The position numbers and the translations under genes were made by a program. Below are positions 37,763 to 46,452 of a DNA stretch of 64,000 bases, piece by piece. Source of the stretch: Roseovarius sp. THAF9 (GTDB lineage Bacteria; Pseudomonadota; Alphaproteobacteria; Rhodobacterales; Rhodobacteraceae); the NCBI RefSeq assembly GCF_009363715.1, contig NZ_CP045404.1, positions 2,758,001-2,822,000 of the forward strand. The letters run 5' to 3'. Within the stretch, counting starts at the first letter, position 1, and the number at the start of each line of letters is the position of its first letter. A model generated the notes under the pieces. It was given only the letters and a program-made list of their open reading frames with translations, did not search any database and had not been told where the DNA came from.

Positions 37763-39343
37763 ATGAAAACCAAGACAGTCCTTGCCGCCGCACTGCTCGC
37801 CACCACGGCGATGACCGGCGCATCGGCCGAAACGCTGCGATGGGCCCGCGCGGGCGATTCGCTGACGCTCGACCCCCACGCCCAGAACGAAGGGCCGACG
37901 CACACTCTCTCGCACCAGATCTACGAACCACTGATCATCCGTGACCACTCGGGTGAGTTCCAGGCCGCGCTGGCGACCGACTGGGCGCCCAAGGAAAGCG
38001 ACCCGAACGTCTGGGTCTTCAACCTGCGTCAGGGCGTCACCTATCACGACGGCGCCGACTTCACCGCCGAGGACGTGGTGTTTTCGATCAACCGCGCCAA
38101 GTCCGAAACATCGGCGATGAAGGAACTCCTGACCTCGATCACCGAGGTGCGCGCCGTTGACGATCACACCGTCGAATTCGTCACCGACGGTCCCAACCCG
38201 ATCCTTCCGGCCAACCTCACCAACCTCTTCATGATGGACAAGGGCTGGGCCGAGGAAAACGACGCCGTCGCCGTTCAGGATGTGGCGGGCGGCGAAACAA
38301 CCTTTGCCTCGTCCAACACCAACGGCACCGGCGCCTTTACGCTGGTCAGCCGCGAACCGGACGTGAAGACGGTGCTGGAAGCGAACGAGAATTACTGGGG
38401 CAAGGATGAGTTCCCCCTCGACGTGACCGAGATCATTTACACCCCGATCCAGAACGCCGCCACCCGCGTGGCAGCGCTGCTCTCGGGCGAGGTCGACTTC
38501 ATCCAGGACGTGCCGGTGCAGGATTTGGGCCGGGTCGGCGACACCGAGGGCCTTGTCGTCAAGACCGCGCCGCAGAACCGCGTGATCTTCTTCGGCATGA
38601 ACATGGGCGCCGACGATATCGAGAATGACGACGTCGATGGCGCCAACCCGCTGGCCGACGCCAAGGTGCGCAAGGCGATGTCCATGGCAATCAACCGCGA
38701 CGCCATCAAGCAGGTCGTCATGCGTGACCAGTCCCAGCCCGCGGGCATGATCGCCCCGCCCTTCGTCAACGGCTGGAACGAGGAAATGGACAGCAGCGCG
38801 ACCACTGACATCGAGGCCGCCAAGGCCCTGATGGAAGAGGCCGGTTATGGCGACGGCTTCAGCATCCAGCTCGACTGCCCCAACGACCGCTACGTCAACG
38901 ACGAGGCGATCTGCCAGGCGGCCGTCGGGATGCTGGCGCAGATCGGCGTCACCGTGAACCTGGATGCCAAACCCAAGGCACAGCACTTCCCGCTCATCGA
39001 GAACGGCGAGACGGATTTCTACATGCTGGGCTGGGGCGTTCCGACCTACGATTCGGAATATATCTTCAACTTCCTCGTCCACACCCGCGGCGACGAGCGC
39101 GGCAGCTGGAACGGCACCGGCTATTCCAACCCCGAGCTTGACGAAAAAATCGTCAGCCTCGCCTCGGAAACCGATCTCGAGGCGCGCAACGCCACGATCA
39201 ACGAGATCTGGCAGGTGGTTCAGGAAGAACAACTTTACATTCCGATCCACCACCAGGTGCTGAACTGGGGCATGACCGACGCGGTCGGCACCGAAGTCAG
39301 CCCCGAGGACGATCCCAAGTTCAAGTTCTTCGAAATGAACTAA
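37763..39343 (+). CDS. Peptide/nickel-type ABC transporter, periplasmic substrate-binding protein
   Basis: The 526-residue protein has a Sec signal peptide (MKTKTVLAAALLATTAM...ASA, cleavage before ETLRWA). An SBP_bac_5 domain follows: SLTLDPHAQNEGPT, VFNLRQGVTYHDGADFTAEDVVFSI and KVRKAMSMAINRDAIKQVV. Proteins of this cluster bind di- or oligopeptides, but also opines, glutathione or sugars, so the ligand is open. SD AGGGAGA precedes the ATG at 37763. It is the first gene of a five-gene importer operon, and a hairpin follows before the permease gene. Confidence 0.92.
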   Translation: MKTKTVLAAALLATTAMTGASAETLRWARAGDSLTLDPHAQNEGPTHTLSHQIYEPLIIRDHSGEFQAALATDWAPKESDPNVWVFNLRQGVTYHDGADFTAEDVVFSINRAKSETSAMKELLTSITEVRAVDDHTVEFVTDGPNPILPANLTNLFMMDKGWAEENDAVAVQDVAGGETTFASSNTNGTGAFTLVSREPDVKTVLEANENYWGKDEFPLDVTEIIYTPIQNAATRVAALLSGEVDFIQDVPVQDLGRVGDTEGLVVKTAPQNRVIFFGMNMGADDIENDDVDGANPLADAKVRKAMSMAINRDAIKQVVMRDQSQPAGMIAPPFVNGWNEEMDSSATTDIEAAKALMEEAGYGDGFSIQLDCPNDRYVNDEAICQAAVGMLAQIGVTVNLDAKPKAQHFPLIENGETDFYMLGWGVPTYDSEYIFNFLVHTRGDERGSWNGTGYSNPELDEKIVSLASETDLEARNATINEIWQVVQEEQLYIPIHHQVLNWGMTDAVGTEVSPEDDPKFKFFEMN

Positions 39344-39353
39344 GCCAATCGCG

Positions 39354-39373
39354 GGCGGCCTTCCGGGGCCGCC
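39354..39373 (+). promoter_or_regulatory. Hairpin between binding-protein and permease genes
   Basis: GGCGGCC (39354-39360) pairs perfectly with GGCCGCC (39367-39373) over a 6-base loop, with no T-run after it. It probably stabilises or attenuates the message so that binding protein exceeds permease. Confidence 0.45.
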
Positions 39374-39432
39374 TGCCTGCCGTCACGGGCCAGCACATGA
39401 ACCGCGCGTGACGACCGCTTCGGGGGCGAAAC

Positions 39433-40419
39433 ATGCTAGCATATATAATCCGGCGCGTGGCCCAGTCCGTGCTCGTGCTTCTCGTGGTGGGCCTCGTGGC
39501 CTTCGCGATGTTCCGGTTCGTCGGCGATCCGGTCGACAACATGCTCGGCCAGGAACGCACCGTCGCCGATATCGAACGGCTGCGCTCCGAACTCGGCCTC
39601 GATCAGAATTTCGCCGTCCAGTACTACAAGTTTCTGACCAACGCCGTGCAGGGCAATTTCGGTCTCAGCTACCGGCAGGGCCGGCCCGTGGCCGATATCC
39701 TGATCGAACGCCTGCCCGCCACGCTGGAACTGGCCTTCGTCTCGGGGCTTCTGGCACTTATCGGCGGCATCGGGCTTGGCATCTACACCGCAATCCGAAG
39801 GCGCGGGATCTCGGCCAACATCATCATGACCGCCTCGCTCATAGGGGTGTCGCTGCCCACCTTCCTGATCGGCATCCTGCTGATCTACGTCTTCTCGGTC
39901 GAGCTTGGCTGGCTGCCCAGTTTCGGGCGCGGCGAGGTGACCTTCGTCAACGGCTGGTCCACCGGGTTCCTGACCAAATCCGGGCTTCAGGCGCTCATCC
40001 TGCCCGCCATCACGCTGGGCCTTTACCAGATGACCCTGATCATGCGGCTGGTGCGCACCGAGATGCTCGAGGTGCTGCGCATGGATTACATCCGCTTCGC
40101 CCGCGCCCGCGGCATCCGCGAACGCGCGATCAACTTCCGCCATGCGCTGAAGAACACGCTGGTGCCTGTGATCACCATCACCGGGCTTCAGTTGGGATCC
40201 ATCATCGCCTTCGCCATTATCACTGAAACCGTGTTCCAGTGGCCCGGCGTCGGCCTTCTCTTCATCAACGCGATCCAGTTCGTCGACATCCCCGTGATGG
40301 CCGCCTACCTGATGATGATCTCCGTCATGTTCGTGGGCATCAACCTGATCGTCGACATGCTCTATTTCGCCATCGACCCGCGCCTGCGCGTGGACCGCAG
40401 CGCTGCAGGAGGCCACTGA
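39433..40419 (+). CDS. Peptide/nickel-type ABC transporter permease (DppB/OppB family)
   Basis: The 328-residue integral membrane protein starts LAYIIRRVAQSVLVLLVVGL, the standard first helix of DppB-type permeases, followed by the periplasmic segment FVGDPVDNMLGQERTVADI. The cytoplasmic EAA coupling loop appears as DYIRFARARGIRERAINFRH. Six helices are expected. It pairs with the next permease, whose ATG overlaps its stop (TGATG). Confidence 0.92.
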   Translation: MLAYIIRRVAQSVLVLLVVGLVAFAMFRFVGDPVDNMLGQERTVADIERLRSELGLDQNFAVQYYKFLTNAVQGNFGLSYRQGRPVADILIERLPATLELAFVSGLLALIGGIGLGIYTAIRRRGISANIIMTASLIGVSLPTFLIGILLIYVFSVELGWLPSFGRGEVTFVNGWSTGFLTKSGLQALILPAITLGLYQMTLIMRLVRTEMLEVLRMDYIRFARARGIRERAINFRHALKNTLVPVITITGLQLGSIIAFAIITETVFQWPGVGLLFINAIQFVDIPVMAAYLMMISVMFVGINLIVDMLYFAIDPRLRVDRSAAGGH

Positions 40420-41375
40420 TGACCGATACACCCGTCACATCACCGGCGCCTAAAGTGCGCGACAGCCGCTTTCGCCGCATCTGGGAAAGCGATTTCATGT
40501 GGTCCTTCCGGCACGCACCGGTGGCCATCGCCTCTTTCGCGGTGGTACTGATCCTGATCCTCTCGGCCGTCTTCGCGCCGCTCATCGCGCCGTTTGACCC
40601 GTTCAACCCGGCCTCGCTGAACCTGATGAATGGCTTCACCCCGCCGGGCGAGGCCAACGCCTTTACCGGCGATACCTTTATCCTCGGCACCGACGACCAA
40701 GGCCGCGACGTCTTCTCGACCATCCTCTACGGGATGCGCATATCGCTCTTCGTGGGCTTCGCCGCCGTCTTCCTCGCCATGCTGATCGGCATCACGCTGG
40801 GGCTGATCGCGGGCTATGTCGGGGGCTGGACCGAGACGATCATCATGCGCATCGCCGATGTGCAGCTGACCTTTCCGGCGATCCTCGTCGCCATGCTGAT
40901 CTTCGGCATTGCCAAGGGCATCACGCCGCCCGCCTATCGCGACCAGATGGCGCTCTGGGTGCTGATCCTCGCCATCGGCCTGTCCGACTGGGTGCAGTTC
41001 GCCCGCGTGGTGCGCGGCACAACGCTGGTGGAAAAGAACAAGGAATACGTTCAGGCCGCCCGCCTGATCGGGCGCTCGCCCGTCATCATCATGCTCAAGC
41101 ACATCCTGCCCAATGTGCTCAACCCGGTGCTGGTCATTGCCACGATTTCGCTGGCCCTCGCCATCATCGCAGAGGCCACGCTCAGCTTCCTCGGCGTCGG
41201 CGCCCCGCCCACCAAACCCTCGCTCGGCACGCTCATCCGCATCGGGCAGGAGTTCATGTTCTCCGGCGAATGGTGGATCCTGCTCTTCCCGGCCGGCACC
41301 TTGCTGGCGCTGGCGCTCTCGATCAACCTGCTGGGCGACTGGCTGCGCGACGCACTGAACCCGAGGCTCAGATGA
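40419..41375 (+). CDS. Peptide/nickel-type ABC transporter permease (DppC/OppC family)
   Basis: The 318-residue protein has the DppC N-terminal cytoplasmic tail, first helix (VAIASFAVVLILILSAVFAP), then GTDDQGRDVFSTILYGMR, a family hallmark. The EAA loop is YVQAARLIGRSPVIIMLKH. The last helix ends in GDWLRDALNPRLR, the typical C-terminus. The ATG at 40419 shares bases with the previous stop; homology begins there. Confidence 0.92.
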   Translation: MTDTPVTSPAPKVRDSRFRRIWESDFMWSFRHAPVAIASFAVVLILILSAVFAPLIAPFDPFNPASLNLMNGFTPPGEANAFTGDTFILGTDDQGRDVFSTILYGMRISLFVGFAAVFLAMLIGITLGLIAGYVGGWTETIIMRIADVQLTFPAILVAMLIFGIAKGITPPAYRDQMALWVLILAIGLSDWVQFARVVRGTTLVEKNKEYVQAARLIGRSPVIIMLKHILPNVLNPVLVIATISLALAIIAEATLSFLGVGAPPTKPSLGTLIRIGQEFMFSGEWWILLFPAGTLLALALSINLLGDWLRDALNPRLR

Positions 41376-41413
41376 CGGGCACGCTTTTTCCTACCCGGCA
41401 GGGCGGCAGCGGG

Positions 41414-41581
41414 TCACTCCGCGTCGTCCGCGCTTTCACGGATGCACCAGCGGTTGTCGACGGCAACCCACTCGATATCACCCTCGGTGGCGTGGACCGT
41501 GACCGTGCCGGCATCCGACGACAATATACCCGCACCGATTGTTGTCAGGAACAGCGCAAACGCTTCGCTGGTCAAACACAT
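41414..41581 (-). CDS. Small hypothetical protein antisense to the operon, possibly exported
   Basis: A 55-residue open frame beginning MCLTSEAFALFLTTIGAGI and ending in WCIRESADDAE, with GDIEWVAVDNRW in the middle. An excellent ribosome site (AAGGAG, nine bases before the ATG) precedes it. It sits in the 397-base gap between the second permease and the first ATPase gene, on the opposite strand. The hydrophobic first 20 residues could be a membrane anchor. I recognise no family; two Cys residues are present. Confidence 0.5.
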   Translation of the reverse strand: MCLTSEAFALFLTTIGAGILSSDAGTVTVHATEGDIEWVAVDNRWCIRESADDAE

Positions 41582-41772
41582 GACTATACTCCTTCAGACC
41601 TGCGCCTCATCGGCCTGTCACATGCCCGGCGCGCGTCGGCGGCAGGACAGATCGAGGCCCCCTGCAATCATGCAGCGGCGCACACGTCCCTAAGGTTAAG
41701 ATACAGTGCGCCGCTCAAATGTCCCGAAAATGCAGGGCAAATCCGCGTGATGCTTGCGAAAGGTCTTCCCGT

Positions 41773-42768
41773 ATGACCGACACTCCCATCCTCTCCGTCC
41801 GCGACCTGACCGTGGAAATTCCCACCCGGCACGGCATCCTGCGCCCCGTGGATCACGTCAGCTATGACATCCGCGCGGGCGAGATCCTCGGCGTCGTGGG
41901 CGAATCCGGCGCCGGGAAATCCATGACCGGCAACGCCGTTATCGGCCTTCTGGACCCGCCCGCGCGCATCACCGGCGGCGCGGTTCTGCTGAAGGGCGAA
42001 CCCATCCATGACATCCCGCGCGCCAAGCTGCGCCGCCTGCGGGGCAAGCACATGGGCATGATCTTTCAGGATCCGCTGACGTCGCTCAACCCGCTCCTGA
42101 CCATCGGCGACCAGCTGACCGAGACCATCACCGAGCACCTGAACGTGAGTCAGGACGAGGCCGGCAAGCGCGCCATTGCGGCGCTGGACGAGGTCGGCAT
42201 CCCCGCCGCCTCCGCACGCATCGGCAGCTATCCGCACGAGTTCTCCGGCGGTATGCGCCAGCGTGTGGTGATCGCACTCGCCCTCTGCGCCGAGCCGGAA
42301 CTGGTCATCGCCGACGAGCCCACCACCGCGCTCGACGTCTCGGTGCAGGCCCAGATCGTTTCCCTTCTGAAACGCCTCTGCCGCGAACGCGGCGTGGCGG
42401 TCATGCTGGTCACCCACGACATGGGCGTGATCGCCGAGGCCGCCGACCGCGTCGCCGTCATGTATGCCGGCCGCCTGGCCGAACTTGGCCCGGTGCGCGA
42501 GGTCATCACCAACGCCCACCACCCCTATACCGCAGGGCTCATGGCCTCGACCCCGCTCGCCAGCGTGGGGCAAAAGCGCCTGAAACAGATCCCCGGCGCC
42601 ATGCCCCGCCTGGGCGCCCTGCCCGACGGCTGCGCTTTCCACCCCCGCTGCGAATATGCCGAAGCCAAATGCCGCCGCGAACCCGGCCCCAGCATCGAGG
42701 CCTGCGACGGCCGCGCCGCCTGCTGGTTCCCGCTCGGCACCACGCAAGAGGAGGACACCGTCGCATGA
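41773..42768 (+). CDS. Peptide/nickel-type ABC transporter ATP-binding protein (DppD family)
   Basis: The 331-residue ATPase shows Walker A GESGAGKS, Q-loop IFQDPLTSLNPL, signature EFSGGMRQR, Walker B LVIADEPTTALD and switch His in LVTHDMG. The C-terminal oligopeptide-transporter extension has the Cys cluster GCAFHPRCEYAEAKC. The ATG at 41773 fits the family start (ILSVRDLTVEIPT). It overlaps the next ATPase gene by four bases. The 397-base gap upstream is unusual within such operons. Confidence 0.93.
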   Translation: MTDTPILSVRDLTVEIPTRHGILRPVDHVSYDIRAGEILGVVGESGAGKSMTGNAVIGLLDPPARITGGAVLLKGEPIHDIPRAKLRRLRGKHMGMIFQDPLTSLNPLLTIGDQLTETITEHLNVSQDEAGKRAIAALDEVGIPAASARIGSYPHEFSGGMRQRVVIALALCAEPELVIADEPTTALDVSVQAQIVSLLKRLCRERGVAVMLVTHDMGVIAEAADRVAVMYAGRLAELGPVREVITNAHHPYTAGLMASTPLASVGQKRLKQIPGAMPRLGALPDGCAFHPRCEYAEAKCRREPGPSIEACDGRAACWFPLGTTQEEDTVA

Positions 42769-43730
42769 GCGCCCAGATCTCCATCCGCAACCTCACCCGC
42801 CGCTTCGACGTCTCGAAACCGTGGCTCAACCGCGTGATCGAACGGCTGAACAAGGCGTACCTGACGGCCGTCTCGGACGTCTCCTTTGATATCGAGGAGA
42901 ACAGCGTCTACGCCCTCGTTGGCGAAAGCGGCTCGGGCAAGTCCACCATCGGCAAGATCGTCGTCGGCCTCACCCCGCCCTCGGAAGGCAGCGTCGAGAT
43001 CAACGGCACCGATCTGGCGACTGAGACCGACGCGTCCAAGATCGAAGCGGTCCGCGACGAGATCCAGATGATCTTTCAGGATCCCTTCGCCTCGCTGAAC
43101 CCGCGCTGGCGGGTGCGCGACATCATCGCCGAACCGGTCGCGGCCAAGGGCGGCGACACCTCCGGCCTCGCGGAACGCCTACTGGAACAGGTCGGGCTTT
43201 CCGCCGCCGACGCCTCCAAGTACCCGCACGAGTTCTCTGGCGGTCAGCGCCAGCGGATCTGCATCGCCCGCGCGTTGGCGTCGGAGCCCAAGATCATCGT
43301 CTGCGACGAGCCCACCTCTGCGCTCGACGTCTCGGTGCAAAGCCAGGTCCTGAACCTCATGTCCGACCTGCGAGAGGAGTTCGGGCTGACCTACCTCTTC
43401 ATCAGCCACGACCTGACCGTTGTGCGCCACATGGCCGACCGCATCGGCGTGCTCTACCTTGGCCGGCTGGTCGAGGAAGCGCCGCGCGACGCGCTCTTCA
43501 CCGACCCCAAGCATCCCTATACCCAGATGCTGTTCGACGCGGCCCCCCGCATGGATGCCTTCGGGCGCGAGGTCGATCCCCCCAAGGGCGAAATCCCCGA
43601 CGCGATCAACCCGCCGTCGGGCTGCGCCTTTCATCCCCGCTGCCCCATCGCCATCGACAGATGCAGCAAGGAACGCCCCGAGATGCGCCAACTGGGCCAG
43701 ACCCGCGTCGCCTGCCACCGAGCCGAGTAG
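42765..43730 (+). CDS. Peptide/nickel-type ABC transporter ATP-binding protein (DppF family)
   Basis: The 321-residue ATPase has Walker A GESGSGKS, Q-loop IFQDPFASLNPRW, signature EFSGGQRQRI, Walker B IIVCDEPTSALD, and switch LFISHDLTVV. The C-terminus holds GCAFHPRCPIAIDRC. It completes the importer as the second ATPase and is translationally coupled to the first (ATGA). The N-terminal insertion before the Walker A motif (SKPWLNRVIERLNKAYLT) is longer than in classic DppF proteins. Confidence 0.93.
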   Translation: MSAQISIRNLTRRFDVSKPWLNRVIERLNKAYLTAVSDVSFDIEENSVYALVGESGSGKSTIGKIVVGLTPPSEGSVEINGTDLATETDASKIEAVRDEIQMIFQDPFASLNPRWRVRDIIAEPVAAKGGDTSGLAERLLEQVGLSAADASKYPHEFSGGQRQRICIARALASEPKIIVCDEPTSALDVSVQSQVLNLMSDLREEFGLTYLFISHDLTVVRHMADRIGVLYLGRLVEEAPRDALFTDPKHPYTQMLFDAAPRMDAFGREVDPPKGEIPDAINPPSGCAFHPRCPIAIDRCSKERPEMRQLGQTRVACHRAE

Positions 43731-43853
43731 CGCCGCCCTTTCCTGCGCCCCGGGCTGTGCTAGGTTTGCTCTAGGCGAAACGTGTCCGTGACGCGTCCGC
43801 CGCGACGACCGCGTGGTTTTAACGGTGCATGTCAGGGTTGAGGGGTCATCACG

Positions 43854-43878
43854 AATTGGAAAATTAACTTTACCAATT
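43854..43878. promoter_or_regulatory. 25-base dyad upstream of the TRAP operon, candidate operator
   Basis: AATTGG at 43854-43859 mirrors CCAATT at 43873-43878. The inner AAA and TTT also match, so 20 of 24 off-centre positions are symmetrical. It ends 75 bases before the solute-receptor ATG, and a TATAGA -10-like element follows at 43898-43903. The AATTGG...CCAATT arms recall GntR-family operators, though the spacing is longer than in LldR/PdhR sites. Confidence 0.45.
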
Positions 43879-43953
43879 TGGCGGTTTGTCTTAACGCTAT
43901 AGAGGTCCGGAACCTGAGAAATACAGGACCGGCCACGAACTGGGAGGAATTAC

Positions 43954-45054
43954 ATGACCAACAAACTGACAACGCGGCGCAATGCGCTGCGCACCATCGC
44001 CGGTGCCGGGGCCGCCACGCTCGCCGCACCGCACGTCGCGGGCGCACAGGCCAACGGCACGACCTGGAAAATCCAGACAAGCTGGCCCGGCGGCGCCGGC
44101 CTTCAGATCTTCCGCGACTGGTGCGGAACCATCGCCGAGAAAACCGGCGGCGAACTGACGTTCCAGCCCTTCGGCGCCAATGACGTCGTGGGCGATTTCC
44201 AGCTTTACGACGCGGTGAAGAACGGCGTTCTGGAAGCGGTGAACCCCTTCACAATCTATGCCCAGGGCATCATCCCGGCGGCGACGTTCCTGACGTCCAT
44301 CCCGCTTGGCATGCGCAACCCGCATGAATTCGACGTGTTCTACTACGGCCTGGGCGGCATCGACATCGCGCGCGAACTTTACGCCGCGCAAGGCCTGCAC
44401 TTCGTCGGCCCCGTGCACCACGGCCCGAACATCATCCACTCCAAGGTTCCGATCCGCTCGATCGACGACTTCGCGGGCCGCAAGATGCGCCTGCCCGGTG
44501 GCATGGTCGCCGAGATCTTTAACGAGATCGGCGCCGAAACCACTGTTCTGCCCGGCTCGGAAATCTTCCCGGCGCTGGAAAAGGGCACCATCGACGTGGC
44601 CGACTACGTGGGTCCCGCTGTGAACTACGCCCTCGGCTTCAGCCAGGTCACCGACTACATCGTCATGGGCCCTCCGGGCTTCATGTCGCTCTACCAGCCG
44701 GTCGACACCATGGACATCACCGTGGGCATGGACGCCTGGAATGCGCTCTCGCCCGAGATGCAGCAATTCGTCGAGATGGAAACCCACGTGTATTCCGACA
44801 TGCACCACGCCGCGATCCAGGCCGCAGACCAGGAAGCCTGGGAACAGTTCGAGGCCGACGGCACCGAGGTCACCCGCCTCAGCCAGGACGACGTGGCCCT
44901 GATGACCGAGGTCGCCGTGCCGATCTGGTTCGACTACGCCAACCGCGACCCCCAAGCCGCACGTGTGTTCAAGATTCAGCTTGATTACATGCAGTCCGGT
45001 TCGCTGGGCTATGTCGACCCGGCTCTGACCGAGGGGCTCGAGCTCAAGCTCTGA
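43954..45054 (+). CDS. TRAP transporter solute receptor (DctP family)
   Basis: The 366-residue periplasmic receptor has a twin-arginine signal (TTRRNALRTIAGAGAATLAA, cleavage near VAGAQA). A DctP fold follows, with WKIQTSWPGGAGLQIF, AGRKMRLPGGMVAEIFNEIG and TIDVADYVGPAVNYALGF. The AGRKMRxPGG helix carries the arginine that contacts the ligand carboxylate. The sequence is closest in style to 2-oxoacid/lactate-type (TakP-like) receptors. Tat export suggests folding or ligand or metal loading before export. SD GGGAGGA precedes the ATG. A terminator-like hairpin follows. Confidence 0.9.
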   Translation: MTNKLTTRRNALRTIAGAGAATLAAPHVAGAQANGTTWKIQTSWPGGAGLQIFRDWCGTIAEKTGGELTFQPFGANDVVGDFQLYDAVKNGVLEAVNPFTIYAQGIIPAATFLTSIPLGMRNPHEFDVFYYGLGGIDIARELYAAQGLHFVGPVHHGPNIIHSKVPIRSIDDFAGRKMRLPGGMVAEIFNEIGAETTVLPGSEIFPALEKGTIDVADYVGPAVNYALGFSQVTDYIVMGPPGFMSLYQPVDTMDITVGMDAWNALSPEMQQFVEMETHVYSDMHHAAIQAADQEAWEQFEADGTEVTRLSQDDVALMTEVAVPIWFDYANRDPQAARVFKIQLDYMQSGSLGYVDPALTEGLELKL

Positions 45055-45070
45055 TCCCCCGACCGATCCG

Positions 45071-45106
45071 CCGCCCGAGGGCCCCGCGCCCCCGGGCGGC
45101 ATTTTT
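45071..45106 (+). terminator. Partial terminator/attenuator between TRAP receptor and permease genes
   Basis: CCGCCCG (45071-45077) pairs with CGGGCGG (45093-45099), and the run ATTTTT follows at 45101-45106. It looks like an intrinsic terminator but sits inside the operon, which would let the receptor be made in excess of the permeases. Confidence 0.6.
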
Positions 45107-45133
45107 CAACGCTTTCAACGAGTGAGGACCGCA

Positions 45134-46447
45134 ATGCCGGGGCTCAGCTTCACGCTGCCGCATTGGCTGTACTGGGTGGGACTGATCGTCTTTCCCATCA
45201 TCGCGATGATCCTGTCGCGCCGACCACAGCCCGAAGAGAAACGCTACACCCTGCCGCTGGCCTACATGATCGCCGTCACTGGCGGCATCCTCGGCCTGCA
45301 CCGCTTTTATCTCAAGAGCTTGTGGGGCCTGGTCTTCATCCCGATCTTCCTCTTTATCCTCTACGCCAACGCGCAGACGCAGGACGCCCGCACGATCCTC
45401 TCGGGCTTCGACAACGAGCTGCGCGTGGCCCAGCGGGTGATCGACCGCGAACAGGGCCGCGTCGAAGAGGCCCGCGCCGACTTGCCTGACCTTCAGGCCG
45501 CCTATGACGAGGCCGAAGAAGGCAGCTTTACCCAGCGCGCCGCCGAACGCCGACTGGACCGGGCGAAGGAAACCCTCGACAGCGGGGCCGCCCGCCTCGA
45601 AGAAGCACAGGACACGCTGGAAGAGATCCGCCCGCAACAGGTCGAGGCGTTCCGCACCCGCGCCTGGTGGGACAATGCCGCGGGCTATGGCTTCTATGCG
45701 CTTCTGGCACTTCTGGCGATCGACCTACTGCTGATGCCCATGCTGGTGCGTCGCGCCAATGAACAGATCCCGCCCGACGAGGTGTCCGAGACTGAAAAGG
45801 CCCTCGCCGCCCACGAGGCAGAGGAAGAAGGCCCCAAGCACGACAGCGACTATGCCGAGAACTGGATCGACCGCCTGTCGCTCTTCTGCGGCGAATTCGT
45901 GGCCTATTGGGCCGTCATCGCCGTGTTCGTCTACTATTACGAGGTGCTGGCCCGCTACGTCTTCGGCTCGCCCACCAACTGGGCGCACGAGGCGATGTAC
46001 CTGATGTTCGGGATGCAGTACCTGATCGCCGGCGCCTACGCGATGCTGACCGAAACCCATGTGCGCGTGGACATCTTCTATGCGCCGATGCGGAAAAAGA
46101 ACAAGGCGTGGGTCGACCTGCTGACCTCGATCTTCTTCTTCATCTTCGCCGGCACGCTCTTGGTCACCTCATGGATCTTCGCCATGGACGCCATCGCCGT
46201 GCCGTCCGGCAACGCGGTCGTGTCCGACTGGGCGCGAGGCCAGATCACCTTTGGCGAGATGGTCTCGGGCTTCGGTCTGAACCAGTGGACCGATCCCAAC
46301 ATCCGCTGGGGCGAGATCAGCTTCAACGAATGGGAAGTGCCGCTTTGGCCGATGAAATGGGTCATGGTCATGGGCGGGCTGCTGCTCGTCCTGCAAGGCA
46401 TCTCGAAACTGTCGAAAGACATCCGTGAAATCGCACGGGGGAACTGA
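45134..46447 (+). CDS. TRAP small permease (DctQ) with N-terminal TM2 domain and coiled coil
   Basis: The 437-residue protein is more than twice the usual DctQ length. Residues 1 to about 85 form a TM2-type two-helix hairpin with the GILGLHRFYL signature. Residues 90-165 are a charged, heptad-rich coiled coil (VIDREQGRVEEARADL; ERRLDRAKETLDSGAARLEE). A further helix spans about 175-200. From about 235 the four-helix DctQ domain follows, with NWIDRLSLFCGEFVAYWAV and RVDIFYAPM. Together with DctM it forms the Na+-driven permease. SD GAGG precedes the ATG at 45134. The large permease gene starts five bases after the stop. Confidence 0.85.
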   Translation: MPGLSFTLPHWLYWVGLIVFPIIAMILSRRPQPEEKRYTLPLAYMIAVTGGILGLHRFYLKSLWGLVFIPIFLFILYANAQTQDARTILSGFDNELRVAQRVIDREQGRVEEARADLPDLQAAYDEAEEGSFTQRAAERRLDRAKETLDSGAARLEEAQDTLEEIRPQQVEAFRTRAWWDNAAGYGFYALLALLAIDLLLMPMLVRRANEQIPPDEVSETEKALAAHEAEEEGPKHDSDYAENWIDRLSLFCGEFVAYWAVIAVFVYYYEVLARYVFGSPTNWAHEAMYLMFGMQYLIAGAYAMLTETHVRVDIFYAPMRKKNKAWVDLLTSIFFFIFAGTLLVTSWIFAMDAIAVPSGNAVVSDWARGQITFGEMVSGFGLNQWTDPNIRWGEISFNEWEVPLWPMKWVMVMGGLLLVLQGISKLSKDIREIARGN

Positions 46448-46452
46448 GGCTC

